DNA of 64,000 bases from positions 1,674,001 through 1,738,000 of the forward strand of contig CP110630.1 of assembly GCA_026210745.1 (NCBI GenBank), given 5' to 3'. The position numbers and the translations under genes are program-made. Shown here piece by piece: positions 53,914 to 64,000 of this stretch; position 1 is the stretch's first letter, and each line of letters starts with the position of its first letter. The notes under the pieces were generated by a model. It ran no database searches, was not told the DNA's origin, and saw only the letters and a program-made list of their open reading frames with translations. The stretch is from Exobasidium rhododendri. Taxonomy: Eukaryota > Basidiomycota > Exobasidiomycetes > Exobasidiales > Exobasidiaceae.

Positions 53914-55986
53914 TTATAGAGAGATCAGAATCTCATCATCTTCATCGTCTCCTTCGTTCGCATGGACATATGCCTTCAATTCCGATTCATCCATGTGAGG
54001 CTCCTCGTCAGTCAGAGGGGCATCTGCGACATCGTATCCATCATCGCTGCCAAGGTAAGGCGACGAATGTTCTGTACGTCCGTTGACTCGTGGCATGGAG
54101 ATCTGTTCAGGTGGAACATCCAGAAGATGTCCCATGCGTTCTACTTTGGTCCGCAGATACTTTTCCAGTTCTGGTCCTCGAGTCATACTACCGCCCAACA
54201 TCGTAGCTCCTGCTCTACGAAGTACATGATCTACATAAGACTCTCTGGAAGCGTCACTGTCGTCGTCCGAATAGCCAGATTCGTCGTTGTTGTTGAGGTG
54301 ATGATGCTGAGAGTGACCTCCATCGTCGAGCTGCGATACCACACTCGACTCCAAATTTCTACTCCACTCCTTATTCAGATGGGATTTTTTCTTTGTCTTT
54401 CTGGTACGCAAGTGACCATGCCTCCATACTCTAGGTATCATAGCCACCCTTTTCTCTACTCTGATTCTCTCGCTCTCAAGCGCTTCCATCTTATCTGGGT
54501 TGTTCGTCAAGAGTCGGCAGCTACCGATGCCAAGATCTCGAAGGATTTCAGCAGCAACATCATACTTTCTAGCATCGGCTAAATGACCAAGTAAGATGTT
54601 GGCCGAGACTGTGTCATGACCCATATCCTGGAGATTGTACGCCATGAGCTTGTCCAGCAGTCCGATTCCTCTTCCTTCTTGACGAAGGTAGACAACTGCT
54701 CCCTTTGCTGGTTGCGAATCAGCATGTATCAATCGAATAGCTTCATCTAGTTGTTCGCCACAATCGCATCTCTGCGATCCAATCGTCTCCCCGGTGAAGC
54801 ATTCAGAGTGAATTCGAACGAGAGGAGATTCCGTCACCGCCTTTGGAGAGCTTTGAGTATGGCTTGGCTTACTGGCAACCTGATAATTGGGACCAAGCCT
54901 TCCCACGTAAGCGCCCCTGACAATTCTCTCCATTTCTGTTTCATGTGGTCCCCAAACTTCATCTAATGTCCGGCTTCGAATCGATTGACTCGTGCTTGCC
55001 TGTGCTTCGTCGGTGTTTTCCCATTGCCCTCCTGCTGCGTTCTGAGCAGTATCTACGACCAAAGCAAGGTGCTCCTTGTTATCTCTATTGTTACGATACA
55101 GGTGACAGAAGACTTCTCCATGTGGAGTGGGTATTCGCGTTCTGGCATAGCATCGGACCTGGATGGGAGGAGGTCGGACAATCGATGACAAAACAGGTGT
55201 ATTGGGCAAATCTGTCATAGCTACTTGTTTGGCACTTGCTGGTACCGACGTTGGAGGTGGAGGCAGCGTCTGCTTTTCTGCATGTTTGACATTCTTTGGA
55301 CCTTGAGGAAGACTGTCAATTTGATTCCGAATAGGCTCTTCTAATTCCTGGTGTGCTCTAACCGACGTCTCCGGGAGGATATTCTCCTCTTTCTCTGAAG
55401 CAAACACAGCCTTGCTTATAGGCACGTTCTTTGCTGCTGCTGCTGCTGCTGCTGCTTCCCGGGCAATCTCTTCTCGCTTGAGCCTCTCACTACGCGGTCC
55501 CTGCTTGCTGGGGTACGGTGTCTGCTCAGCCAAGATCTCGATTGCTTGCCTCACTGCTCCATTGGTAAGCTCTTGCCGATCGTCTCTTTGCTCTCGGTCG
55601 CAGTTCGCATACGATCCTGCTCTGCCCCGCGTAGCGTATTGTCCTACAGAAGAGCTCCTTTCCATCTCACAGCTTTCCTCCTGTTTCTTTAGCCTTTGAT
55701 TCCGACCCATTTGCTTGCTCTCAACTTTCGGTCCAAAGCTGTGGTGGAAGTGATGCCTTGTCACATGTGGTCCAGATGACAAGCTGGCAGCGAGTACAAT
55801 GGGATCGATCGTTGGCCTTCTCAGTGCATGTAGCGTGTCTAGATTCCTTTTCACCGGCTGCAAGTCAAAGCCATTTTTGTCACTTGAGTGATTATGTCGC
55901 AATGGCATCGAAGAGATTACGTCTAAGACGTCGATATCCGATGGATGAAATGCATGATGCTGATGCTGATCAGACGCTGTCATCAT
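53914..55986 (-). CDS. RIB1: GTP cyclohydrolase II (riboflavin biosynthesis)
   Basis: This is the first enzyme of riboflavin synthesis: GTP to 2,5-diamino-6-ribosylamino-pyrimidinone phosphate plus formate. The single exon encodes 690 residues. The catalytic domain spans about 275-525: RTRIPTPHGEVFCHLY; zinc ligands C396, C407 and C409 in SECFTGETIGSQRCDCGEQ; YLRQEGRGIGLLDKLMAYNL; and LLTNNPDKM. About 270 N-terminal residues are disordered, with a poly-Ala run (178-185). About 165 C-terminal residues are acidic and disordered, with a basic RTRKTKKKSH patch. The whole is roughly double the size of bacterial RibA. No DHBP synthase domain is fused. Several in-frame ATGs near the start leave the first residues uncertain. 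It lies head-to-head with importin alpha. Confidence 0.95.
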   Translation of the reverse strand: MMTASDQHQHHAFHPSDIDVLDVISSMPLRHNHSSDKNGFDLQPVKRNLDTLHALRRPTIDPIVLAASLSSGPHVTRHHFHHSFGPKVESKQMGRNQRLKKQEESCEMERSSSVGQYATRGRAGSYANCDREQRDDRQELTNGAVRQAIEILAEQTPYPSKQGPRSERLKREEIAREAAAAAAAAKNVPISKAVFASEKEENILPETSVRAHQELEEPIRNQIDSLPQGPKNVKHAEKQTLPPPPTSVPASAKQVAMTDLPNTPVLSSIVRPPPIQVRCYARTRIPTPHGEVFCHLYRNNRDNKEHLALVVDTAQNAAGGQWENTDEAQASTSQSIRSRTLDEVWGPHETEMERIVRGAYVGRLGPNYQVASKPSHTQSSPKAVTESPLVRIHSECFTGETIGSQRCDCGEQLDEAIRLIHADSQPAKGAVVYLRQEGRGIGLLDKLMAYNLQDMGHDTVSANILLGHLADARKYDVAAEILRDLGIGSCRLLTNNPDKMEALESERIRVEKRVAMIPRVWRHGHLRTRKTKKKSHLNKEWSRNLESSVVSQLDDGGHSQHHHLNNNDESGYSDDDSDASRESYVDHVLRRAGATMLGGSMTRGPELEKYLRTKVERMGHLLDVPPEQISMPRVNGRTEHSSPYLGSDDGYDVADAPLTDEEPHMDESELKAYVHANEGDDEDDEILISL

Positions 55987-56491
55987 CTTTCAAGACGAGG
56001 ATGGTAGACGGGAATGAATTCCGAGATCAACCCGTCTCTTTTATGATGAGTCAGCTACCGACGACAGATGCCTGTGAAGCACGTACGACCAGAGATGGAA
56101 GGATAATCACTTCCGTCCAAAATAAAGAACCTGTCTACCCCTACCTCACTTCCATTACTCACCGGTCATGAGAAGTTGCGGGTCGACTTCCCTTAGGATT
56201 TGGCTCACATGGCAAATGTCCGAGATTGGTGCCTAGTCTAGCTTGCTCTTCTGGCGCCCGCTCTTCTCGCCACATGGGATCCTGCAGCCAACCAACACCG
56301 AATTTAAATGTTGTTAAACGCGCCCAATTTCTTCACCGTCTTTCTCTCAAATTGGTATTCAATTCGCCTTTATCCTTTGCAAGCAGTGACAACAGGCAGC
56401 GCTACAGCGGGCATTCTCTGACTCCAGTCACCAACTTGGAAGCCCTTGTCGCCTCCTTTTATCTTCTTTCTTCGATCAGTAAGCATACATC
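55987..56491. other. Divergent promoter region
   Basis: This is shared upstream sequence of RIB1 (minus) and importin alpha (plus). A pyrimidine-rich TTTTATCTTCTTTCTTC block precedes the importin ATG. No other gene is seen. Confidence 0.5.
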
Positions 56492-58410
56492 ATGGCGTCT
56501 AGGGACGTAAGTCGTCGCCAGGACCAGTACAAGGGCAAAGCGCAATTCAAAAATGACGAGCTTCGTCGTCGAAGAGAAGAGGCTCAGGTCGAGATTCGAA
56601 GACAAAAGAGGGATGAAAGTATGGCAAAGAGACGGAATCTGGATACGGCTGCTCAGGGTGCCATGACTGATGGAGATTCGGATGAAGAAGAGGTCAATGG
56701 TGGAATGCTGGAAAAGCAGGTACGTCTTATGATTGCGCGAGCAAATCTCGCATATACCTCTGCCTTGAGCTCATATCGACCTTTCTTGCATCTTCTCCCA
56801 GCTCAACGATGATCTGCCGCAGATGATTGCAGGTGTCATGTCGGATAATGTAGAACTACAATTGGACTGCACAACCAAGTTCAGAAAGCTCCTTTCCAAA
56901 GAAAAGAATCCTCCTATAGAGCGAGTGATTGCTTGCGGTGTCGTGCCTCGCTTTGTCGAGTTCTTGCGTAGCAGTCACAGCATGATCCAAGTGAGTGTAC
57001 CGGCCAAAACAATACCCTAGTTGTTGTGTCGAGCCTAATTTTGTTCTGCTCTTTGCAATTCTAGTTCGAAGCAGCCTGGGCCTTGACGAATATCGCTTCT
57101 GGCACTTCCGATCACACGCAAGTTGTCATAAGTGAAGGCGCGGTTACCGTCTTTATCGAATTGCTTTCTTCTCCCGTGCTTGATGTCCGAGAGCAAGCAG
57201 TATGGGCCTTAGGAAACATCGCTGGAGACAGTCCCAAGTGTCGAGACTACGTTCTTTCTCAAGGTGCCATGGGACCCCTTCTTGCACTTCTTAGCGAAAA
57301 TCACAAGTTGAGCATGCTTCGGAATGCGACCTGGACTTTGAGCAATTTTTGCAGGGGAAAGAATCCGCAACCAGACTGGAACTTGGTGAGTCAATCGAGG
57401 GGGTCCTCCATGGAGAAATGTCTTCTTTACATTTCGTAGCTAATTACACCGGTCTTTCCCTCTTTCCCCCCCCCCCCTTTCTCTTATACCAGGTCTCGCC
57501 TGCTTTGATGATCTTGACGAAGCTCATCTATTCTATGGATGACGAAGTCTTGATCGATGCTTGCTGGGCCATCTCTTACCTTTCCGACGGTGCCAACGAG
57601 AAGATCCAAGCCGTCATAGAATCTGGTCTTTGTCGTCGTCTCGTCGACTTGCTTGTTCACCCTTCCACAGCCGTTCAGACGCCCGCTCTACGATCAGTGG
57701 GCAACATTGTGACGGGAGACGACCTACAAACGCAAGTGATTATTGGCTCCGGTGCTTTGCCTCCTCTGCTCGCTCTACTATCGTCACCAAAGGACGGCAT
57801 CAAAAAGGAAGCTTGTTGGACCATTTCAAACATCACTGCAGGTAGTCATTACCAAATCCAATCTGTCATTGATGCCAATATCATTCCTCCTCTTATCAAC
57901 ATCCTCACCCATGCCGATTTCAAAACGAAAAAGGAGGCATGTTGGGCCATTTCAAATGCCACCTCGGGTGGCTTACAGGAACCTGCTCAGATTCGATATC
58001 TCGTCAGTCAAGGTTGTGTGAGGCCACTGTGTGAACTGTTGAAGACGATGGATAACAAGATCATACAAGTCGCTCTGGATGGATTGGAGAACATTTTGAA
58101 AGTGGGAGAGGAAGACAAGAATGCAGCAGGATCAGGTGCGATTAATGCGTATGCTGCTTACGTGGAAGAGTGTGGTGGAATGGTGACAATTCACAACTTG
58201 CAACATCACGAGAACCTTGAAATTTACAAAAAGTGCTTCTTCATCATGGACAAGTACTTCCCCGATGAGGAAGAAGCAGAAGAAACTGGAGTGGATGCCC
58301 CACAAGTGAATGAAGCTGGTCAATTCAGCTTTGCAGGCAACATGGCTGCCCCTGCCGGTGGTTTCAACTTTGGCGCATCAGCCAATGGCGGGGACGGGAT
58401 GACGCAATAG
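56492..58410 (+). CDS. SRP1: Importin subunit alpha (karyopherin alpha)
   Basis: There are four exons, 56492-56719, 56802-56990, 57065-57385 and 57493-58410, giving 551 residues, all joins at codon boundaries. The N-terminal importin-beta-binding domain is basic ([20 protein letters not shown], then KRRN). About ten ARM repeats follow, with the Trp/Asn ladder that holds classical nuclear localisation signals: [57 protein letters not shown] and [20 protein letters not shown]. The C-terminal region ends with a Gly/Ala/Phe-rich tail after [13 protein letters not shown]. It carries NLS cargo into the nucleus with importin beta. Length and repeats match the single fungal importin alpha. Confidence 0.96.
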
Positions 58411-58890
58411 AGGGCGGCCTTTCTTTTCCAGTATCCTTTCTTTCCCTTGTTTCCCTTGTATCTATCCCTCTCTCCTTCTCTCTTTTCTTCTCTCTCTCTC
58501 ACGATCAACCCTATCACAACACACAAGAAGGTGGATGACAGGTCCCCTTATTCCTTCCTCACAGCATGTAATCACCCCGCCTCCTGTCCCAACTATACAC
58601 CCTAGCTTGTTCCTTCTACCACGCCTGTACATTCGGTGAGCTTTTTCGATACATTGGATACTAGGAAAAATCAAGATCATGCAAGACGATAGAATGTAGA
58701 TGCAAGGGAGAGACTGATAAGGGGTCCGATCGTGACGTGACGTATACAATTACGGGATTTGATGTGGATTCTGGTGAAGAAGACTATGAAGTGTACTATA
58801 CAGAAGAATTTAGATGAACATTTCATCCTCTCACTTTCTCTTCCTTTTTTGATGTCTCTATCCTTCTTCATTTCCCATGCGCCTGTTCTG
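58411..58890. other. Convergent 3' region
   Basis: This is the tail-to-tail space of importin alpha and ITC1. It has a CT-rich tract (about 58430-58500) and is otherwise featureless. Confidence 0.55.
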
Positions 58891-61800
58891 CTACGCTGGT
58901 CTGGCAAGGTGATTGCGATAGTGCATGTAGGATGGTCGAGTGACGCCATTATCCTTTGAACGATTCGACCTCCTCGTCTCCACATTGTCTTTCCAGCCGC
59001 CAGCCAAGTCATGATTGCGTTTCTTCATGCCTGGCCCAATGTAAAATCGGAATTTGTGCAGCTGAAATCGCAACGCATTTTCACGGTTTCCCTTTGCTCT
59101 CAACCACGCCATAAGCTCGTCGATCTGCTCCGGCTCCGTGTAGACTGCCCATTCGTCTGGCTTCAAGACGCCCTCCTCGGATTGTTCTTTCCTCCTGCGA
59201 TCGTTCAGCAGCTTGGTCCCCTTTTCAAAGTTGGTACAGGTGTTGCTCCACTCTTCCGACGAAGAGCCCTGGACGAACAGCCTTCCCGTGCTGTACTGGA
59301 TCTGGCCGTATTGATTGGTCAGAGCGCCCAGACCGACCCCATCGAACCACCAATATTTGTCATTGAAGCGATCTCTACCCATTGGCACCAGACGAGGCGC
59401 CTGGCTGTTTTGACGAAACTCCCTCTCGATGGCTTCTTCCCGTCTGTTGATTCGCAGCTCCTCATCCTCCAACTTTTTCCTCTCTGTCGCAATCTGTTTA
59501 TTCTCTAGCAATCTGGCTTTATGTTCTTGCCTTGCCTTGGCCAATTCAACCACTCTCTGAGCCTCTTCCGCTTCTCGCTGGAGGGCCTTCTCCCGCAGCG
59601 CTTCTTGTCGCGAGCCAAGGTTTCTTTTCGCCGGTCGATCATCCGTAGTGGTGATAGAGTCATTGGCATCCGATTCAAAGTCTTCGTCTTCTCCCAACGA
59701 AGAGTCTAGTTCGTCTTCTTCCCCTTCACTGGGGTCTGCTGCCTCTGAGCCTATTGCACCATTACCGTTACCATTCCCGTTGACAATCGATTCCCCTCCT
59801 GCAGCAAGAACGGCAACAGCGCCACCGTCTCCCTCCACCTTGACTTCTTCGCCGTTCTCGTCCTTCTTCGAAGTACCCTCGAAGACAGCCCGATCTTCGA
59901 TGAGTTTCTTTCGTGCTCGAGATAGCTCCACCCGTTCCTTCCGTAGCTCCGTCAGATTGTGCTCGCACTCATCAAAGAACAGCTTGACAGCCTTGCTCAT
60001 CACGGCTTGTTCGCACAAGAAGTGAACAATGGCAATCTTGTCATGACTGGCGAGCGTGGCATACCGATGGACCGGCGTTTGGTACACTTCTCCAGTAGGA
60101 GCCAAAGTAAGCGCTCCATTCGCTTCTGCTGCTGCTTGCTTTTCCGTAGCGTCCGCCGACTCTGTCCCTTCATCTTCCTCCTTGGGGATGTTCGGGGGTG
60201 TGTACGTCCCTACGCCCGACAAGTGCGACAAGATTGGTACTAATCGAGGAAAGCTGCCTTCGTCTGCTCGCTTGCTAAGCACACCACAAAGACTGTACTC
60301 CCACCCGTCTCGAAAGCTCTCCATTCGCAGCACTTTCTTTTCCCATCCTCTGCCGTACTTTCTACTTGCTGCAAAGGTGTCTTCGATCTCGACACCCCCT
60401 TGCGACTTACTGGCCGCCTCCTTGGTCGAATCAGCTGCCACTGCCTCCTGCGCCAGATCTCCAGCTGAACTTTCGTCAATACTCGAAGCACCGCTATCGA
60501 GTTCATCCATTTCCATCTCCTCCTCCTCCTCTTCTGCTGCCTCTTCTTCTGCTTGTTGCTCCTCATCTGTCTCATTTGCTGCTTCATCAAAGTCCTCCTC
60601 TTCATTGTCAGAAGCTAGGGCAACAGGTTTGGTGACGCTTGCCTTCGTTGCTGCTGGCTTCACATTGAGAATCTCTCTCACGATCGCGTTGATGAGAGCT
60701 CCATGCACTTCTGCAATGAGATGACAAGCAGGATCGTTTGTATTGTGTTGCAAAGCAGCTTCATAATCATCCAAAGTAAATGGCGAAAGCTGCAGCGGCT
60801 TCCCACATGCTTGCAAGAACAGGTAACTGTTCATAAAGAGCTCAAAAATATCCTTCGATACAGGGAGCAGGTCTTTGTTGGGAACCGGTCTCTCCCTCCT
60901 TCTCGCTACTTCCTCAGGTATTCGAGCTTTCGCCTTCAATTCTCGATCTGAAATGGGGTCCAGTAGGAGATCCTCGATGGGAAATTTGATAAATTTCTTC
61001 TTCTTTTCTTCCGCTTTCTTCCTTTCTTCCTCCTCTGCCAGCAATTTCAACTTTGCTGCTTGCTGTTCTGCCTCTTCTTCTGTTAGGACTTTGCCCTTTC
61101 TTCTCTTCTTGGGCTTTCCCTCACCCTCTTCTTCAGGAACTGCTTTGCGCCTTCGATTCAGTTTGCCCTCCTTGACCCTCTTCTTCAGGAACTGCTTTGC
61201 GCCTTCGATTCAGTTTGCCCTCCTTGATCAATTCGTTCTTGCGAATGATGTCGGCAGGTGGATCAATCGGAATACCATAGCGTTGGGCTAGAACATGTCG
61301 CACGATCCAAGGCGACCCGATGCTGGCATCACGGAGAACGCACTCTTTGATGTACTTCTTCAAGATTGTCTTGGAAAAGCTAAGCCGATCTCGACTAATG
61401 TCATGACCAGGAGATAAATGGTCAAGTCAGCATTCGGCCTACAAGCACCGTTACTTCCACCTGCAAATCACCTAAACGAGTCAGCCTTTCTCTCCATGCG
61501 AGTGTTTGAAAAGTCCCCTGAACCGTCTGGGTCCTCCAGCTGAATGGAGTATATGTAGTCATGGGGGTCGTCGATCTTATTGACTTCAGAAGAATCGCGA
61601 CTGAGATCCGTGCCATAGGCGTGGATGATCTCTTCGACGTTGATCTTCGCCTTTGTTTCTGGTCCTTCGTCCAGAGGAGGAGCATCGGACAGCTCGGAAT
61701 CTGAGTCTATCCCCTCGACTTTCAGCTTGCTCCCCGAGGCATGCCTTTGGCGTGCAACTTCAGCATCAGCGGCCTCCTGGTGTCTACGTAAGAGCGATCT

Positions 61801-62497
61801 ATGGGGAAAGACGGCATCCACCTTGGCAAAGTATCTTTTTTTCGTGGAAGTAGGGATAAGAGAAGAAAGGAAAGTAGAGAAAAGAAAAGAAAAAAGGGCG
61901 TCCCTTGATAAGACTACCTCCATCGAATCGTGACTGTGCTCGGAAGACTCACTTGTCTCCGCTAATGTCGACAATGAGCCGTTCGTGTGGAAAGTAGCGA
62001 TTCTTGAAACGGTCATATACGAGGTCTACCAGATTGTCGATTCGTCCAGTGACCACTGGGAGTGGCGCGCAAAGACGCTTGTCAGTAGTCTTCCCCATCC
62101 TTGTTTTCAGAGGTACTCACGAAATTGAACGCTCTTGAGGATGGGACCTTTGAGAGCTTCCGGAAATTGTCGATGAACCGCTATGGATTGCTGCCTCTCT
62201 GACTTTGCAGCTTCAAAGTAGGTGAGGTTGATCTTGCCCGACAATTCGCACTGGAAGATGCGTTGTCGATAGAAGGTGAGTCGTTGTATGTAGTCCCTAC
62301 ATGAAAGTCAAGAAGCTTTGTGTTAGAAGTCAAGAAGGCATCTCGCTATGGACTTTCAGCGTGCCTAGTTATACTCACTCATAGTCTAAGAAGATCTCTC
62401 CTGTAGCTTTCAAATAGAAGACTGGCTGGTTCGGATCACACTCTTTCGGCGATGGCGGCAAGACCAGCTCAACGGGTTTCCTCTTGATCAATGGCAT
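58891..62497 (-). CDS. ITC1: Itc1-like ISWI (ACF1-type) remodeller subunit, frame broken by a 52-bp duplication
   Basis: There are five exons: 62497-62379, 62296-62121, 62055-61953, 61834-61472 and 61394-58891. All splice joins are in phase. The WAC domain is in exons 1-3 (MPLIKRKPVEL; EDYIQRLTFYRQRIFQCELS; RIDNLVDLVYDRFKNRYF). An exon 4-5 segment follows (SFSRDRLSFSKTILKKYIKE). The DDT domain is LLPVSKDIFELFMNSYLF with LSPFTLDDYEAAL. A WHIM1-like helix (DKIAIVHFLCEQAVMSK) and a WSTF-type VPMGRDRFNDKYWWFDGVG follow. The protein partners the Isw2-type ATPase in nucleosome spacing. Exon 5 carries an exact 52-bp tandem duplication (61123-61226) that shifts the frame and causes a stop 30-40 codons later. 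Without it, one frame of 1070 residues is complete. It may be a true lesion, an assembly error or, less likely, be spliced out. Confidence 0.88.
61123..61226 (-). repeat. 52-bp exact tandem duplication inside ITC1 coding sequence
   Basis: Positions 61123-61174 and 61175-61226 are identical. The unit encodes part of a basic region (KLNRRRKAVPEEEG) of Itc1. Because 52 is not a multiple of three, it breaks the frame of an otherwise continuous exon. Confidence 0.95.
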
Positions 62498-63722
62498 GCT
62501 GTCATGGGCGTGTAGAGGTGTACCCCGAGGATCGTATGAAGGGAAGGATGATGAGAGAGTGCTGCTATTTCGTAGGTGGTTCGAGCGCACGTCTTTCTTC
62601 CTGCAAACAGACTTGACGAATGGTAGGTCGGTGGAAGAAAGAGAGATAGTCTCAGGAAGCTGTTTACGATGCAATTAGAAATAAGGGGAAGAGGGAAATC
62701 AGTCGTAAGACGAGCAGACGAATCGGAAGAGGAGGCGGATGAGGAGTCTCGCAGGCCAATTAGTGGAGGAAAAAGGTAAATAAACGACTAAGAAGAAAGT
62801 CAGGCGCGCTCGAGACGTGTCGTTCTACCAAAAAAAAAAATCCATCTCGTCCGCTACGCCTCCTTCCTTTTTCCGCGTATCGCTCTCCATCTGGGTCGGG
62901 CCTTCCTTGACGAGGCCAAGAGAGAGTCACACCACGTACCGTTGAAAGGCTCAATTTCTATGAGGCTGTCGCTGATGAGAGCAAGGGTCAGCTTGTAATC
63001 GGTCTGAGCTGGGTGATTTGCAAAGTGGGAAGGATATTTGCACGGCGTCGGCGTCTTATGTGGCCGCGCCCTCCAGGCTTCGACTACAGAGCCGTGTCAA
63101 CTAATGACGAGCTGAGCCCCTCCAGTACAATTTACTCGCGCCCTCGTTTGACACATAGCTCTCGGTCACCGAAAGAGTGCCTAAGAGAGGTGACTTCAGA
63201 GAACCTTCCATGCCTCGATCCTCACCTCCGAAGTAGCGTATCGGTTTCACGCCTTGTGCGTACTTCTTCATTAGCACCAGTCTAAGTATAGATAGATCGG
63301 TACAGGGAAAGTAGTGGAGGCGAACAGATTGCGCACAAAAGTCGCGATCCTATTTTTCAGACGAGGGTACATGGCAAATCGATGGAGCGTGGCCTATTGT
63401 AGCATCATAGTATATTCCTCGTGTGGGGAGCGGAATCGTCACACCACGACAAAGAGTGTTAAGGGCGATGTCTGTTGAAGGCGCAAGACAGAGCACCAAA
63501 GACGCTCTACTTGGGCGCGCAGAGTCGGTGCACGGGCGCCTCACCACGCTGCAACGGAGAGGACGAGAACATTCCCACCCCCATTTCCACTTGGGCGCAG
63601 CGGGGACCCACCGCTGCCTCGTGAGGGCCAGGGCCAAAGCCAGCCAACGGCTTGAGTTACTGTTTCGAAGTGACGTCGTGTGTTCTTGCGTATTCCCTCT
63701 GCTATAGTATTCATCCAGAAGC
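62498..63722. other. Divergent intergenic region
   Basis: This is 1.2 kb between the ITC1 and downstream gene start codons. Open frames on both strands (for example about 63013-63285 plus, and 63350-63787 minus) are short, Arg/Ser-rich and lack splice or motif support. A poly-A run (62831-62840) is the only simple feature. It is probably promoter sequence for both genes. Confidence 0.5.
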
Positions 63723-64000
63723 ATGTCAAGACCTTCACCCTTCCGTAAGATAAGCCTCGAGGGCAGATCAGCAGTCAAGCTTGACAATGAAGGTAAGCAC
63801 GATAATAGCCTTGTATAGGGGGAAAGGGGGTAGTGAATTCTTCTTCATTGCCTCCTTTGTATCCCTACCTTAGGCATTCCTCACTTTCAAAACGACGTCG
63901 AGCCGCCTCTAGCTCGATCTCTCTCAAGTTCTAGCCACACTGTTGGCCCTACTACCCTCTCTCGAAGAGCCAGTACACCCCTTCTAGACAAGGCTACCGC
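63723..64000 (+). CDS. Start of an unidentified gene (cut by window edge)
   Basis: Exon 1 is 63723-63792, with a GTAAGC donor. Exon 2 starts at 63874 after a TACCTTAG acceptor; the join is in frame (DNEG/IPHFQNDV) and still open at the window end. The visible 65 residues begin MSRPSPFRKISLEGRS and continue Ser/Pro/Arg-rich (PPLARSLSSSSHTVGP), so this is a disordered N-terminus. The product cannot be identified from this fragment. The start and splice pattern are plausible rather than proven. Confidence 0.55.

Noticed and set aside
63013..63787. Short open frames upstream of the last gene
   Set aside because: They are Arg/Ser-rich, with no splice support, motifs or good start context, and probably promoter DNA.

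Overview
The window is nuclear DNA of a fungus, most likely a basidiomycete and possibly Ustilaginomycotina. Genes are dense and lie on both strands. Introns are short (about 50-120 nt), with GTGAGT/GTAAGT donors, and are few per gene. Proteins carry long low-complexity tails. All recognisable products are eukaryotic, and several have fungus-specific architectures: Zn2Cys6 regulator, MGM101, Rib1, Ebp2, Nop6 and a SIT-type transporter. The lineage is inferred from gene content, not measured. I see no transposon, rRNA or tRNA gene, CRISPR array, virus or secondary-metabolite backbone gene.

Layout. 1-9.6 kb: a truncated acidic disordered protein, an MDR-family oxidoreductase, a spliced UNC93-like membrane protein and a two-exon TMEM198-like (DUF4203) protein. 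9.6-15 kb: EBP2 (60S assembly) diverging from a GRAMD4-like membrane protein. 15-20 kb: a small unknown gene, a disordered unknown, a membrane-anchored SGNH-like protein with a degenerate active site, and a Shewanella-like phosphatase. 20-28.6 kb: an unknown Ser-rich protein with a reading-frame switch, a serine/threonine dehydratase, a six-exon Zn2Cys6 factor with a 10-nt microexon, and NOP6. 29-38 kb: a SIT-like transporter, a MIM2-like small protein, a GNAT, a PhoD-like phosphatase, COX4 and IES6. 38-47 kb: a PP2C phosphatase, ESF1, MGM101, an INO80F-like subunit and U1-70K. 47-64 kb: RPN2, an SV2-like transporter, RIB1, importin alpha, ITC1 and the start of a further gene.

Functional themes are housekeeping: ribosome assembly (EBP2, NOP6, ESF1), mitochondria (MIM2, COX4, MGM101, perhaps the PP2C), chromatin remodelling (IES6, INO80F-like, ITC1), splicing, proteasome, nuclear import and riboflavin synthesis. 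Many pairs are head-to-head with 200-700 bp between start codons, so promoters are probably often shared. Exon joins were worked out by hand from splice consensus plus reading-frame continuity.

The most unusual observation is an exact 52-bp tandem duplication inside the main exon of ITC1 (61123-61226). It shifts the frame of an otherwise intact 1070-residue protein. No clearly undescribed multi-gene system is evident. The other points worth checking are the degenerate SGNH protein, the frame switch near 22 kb, the microexon and the short proteins.
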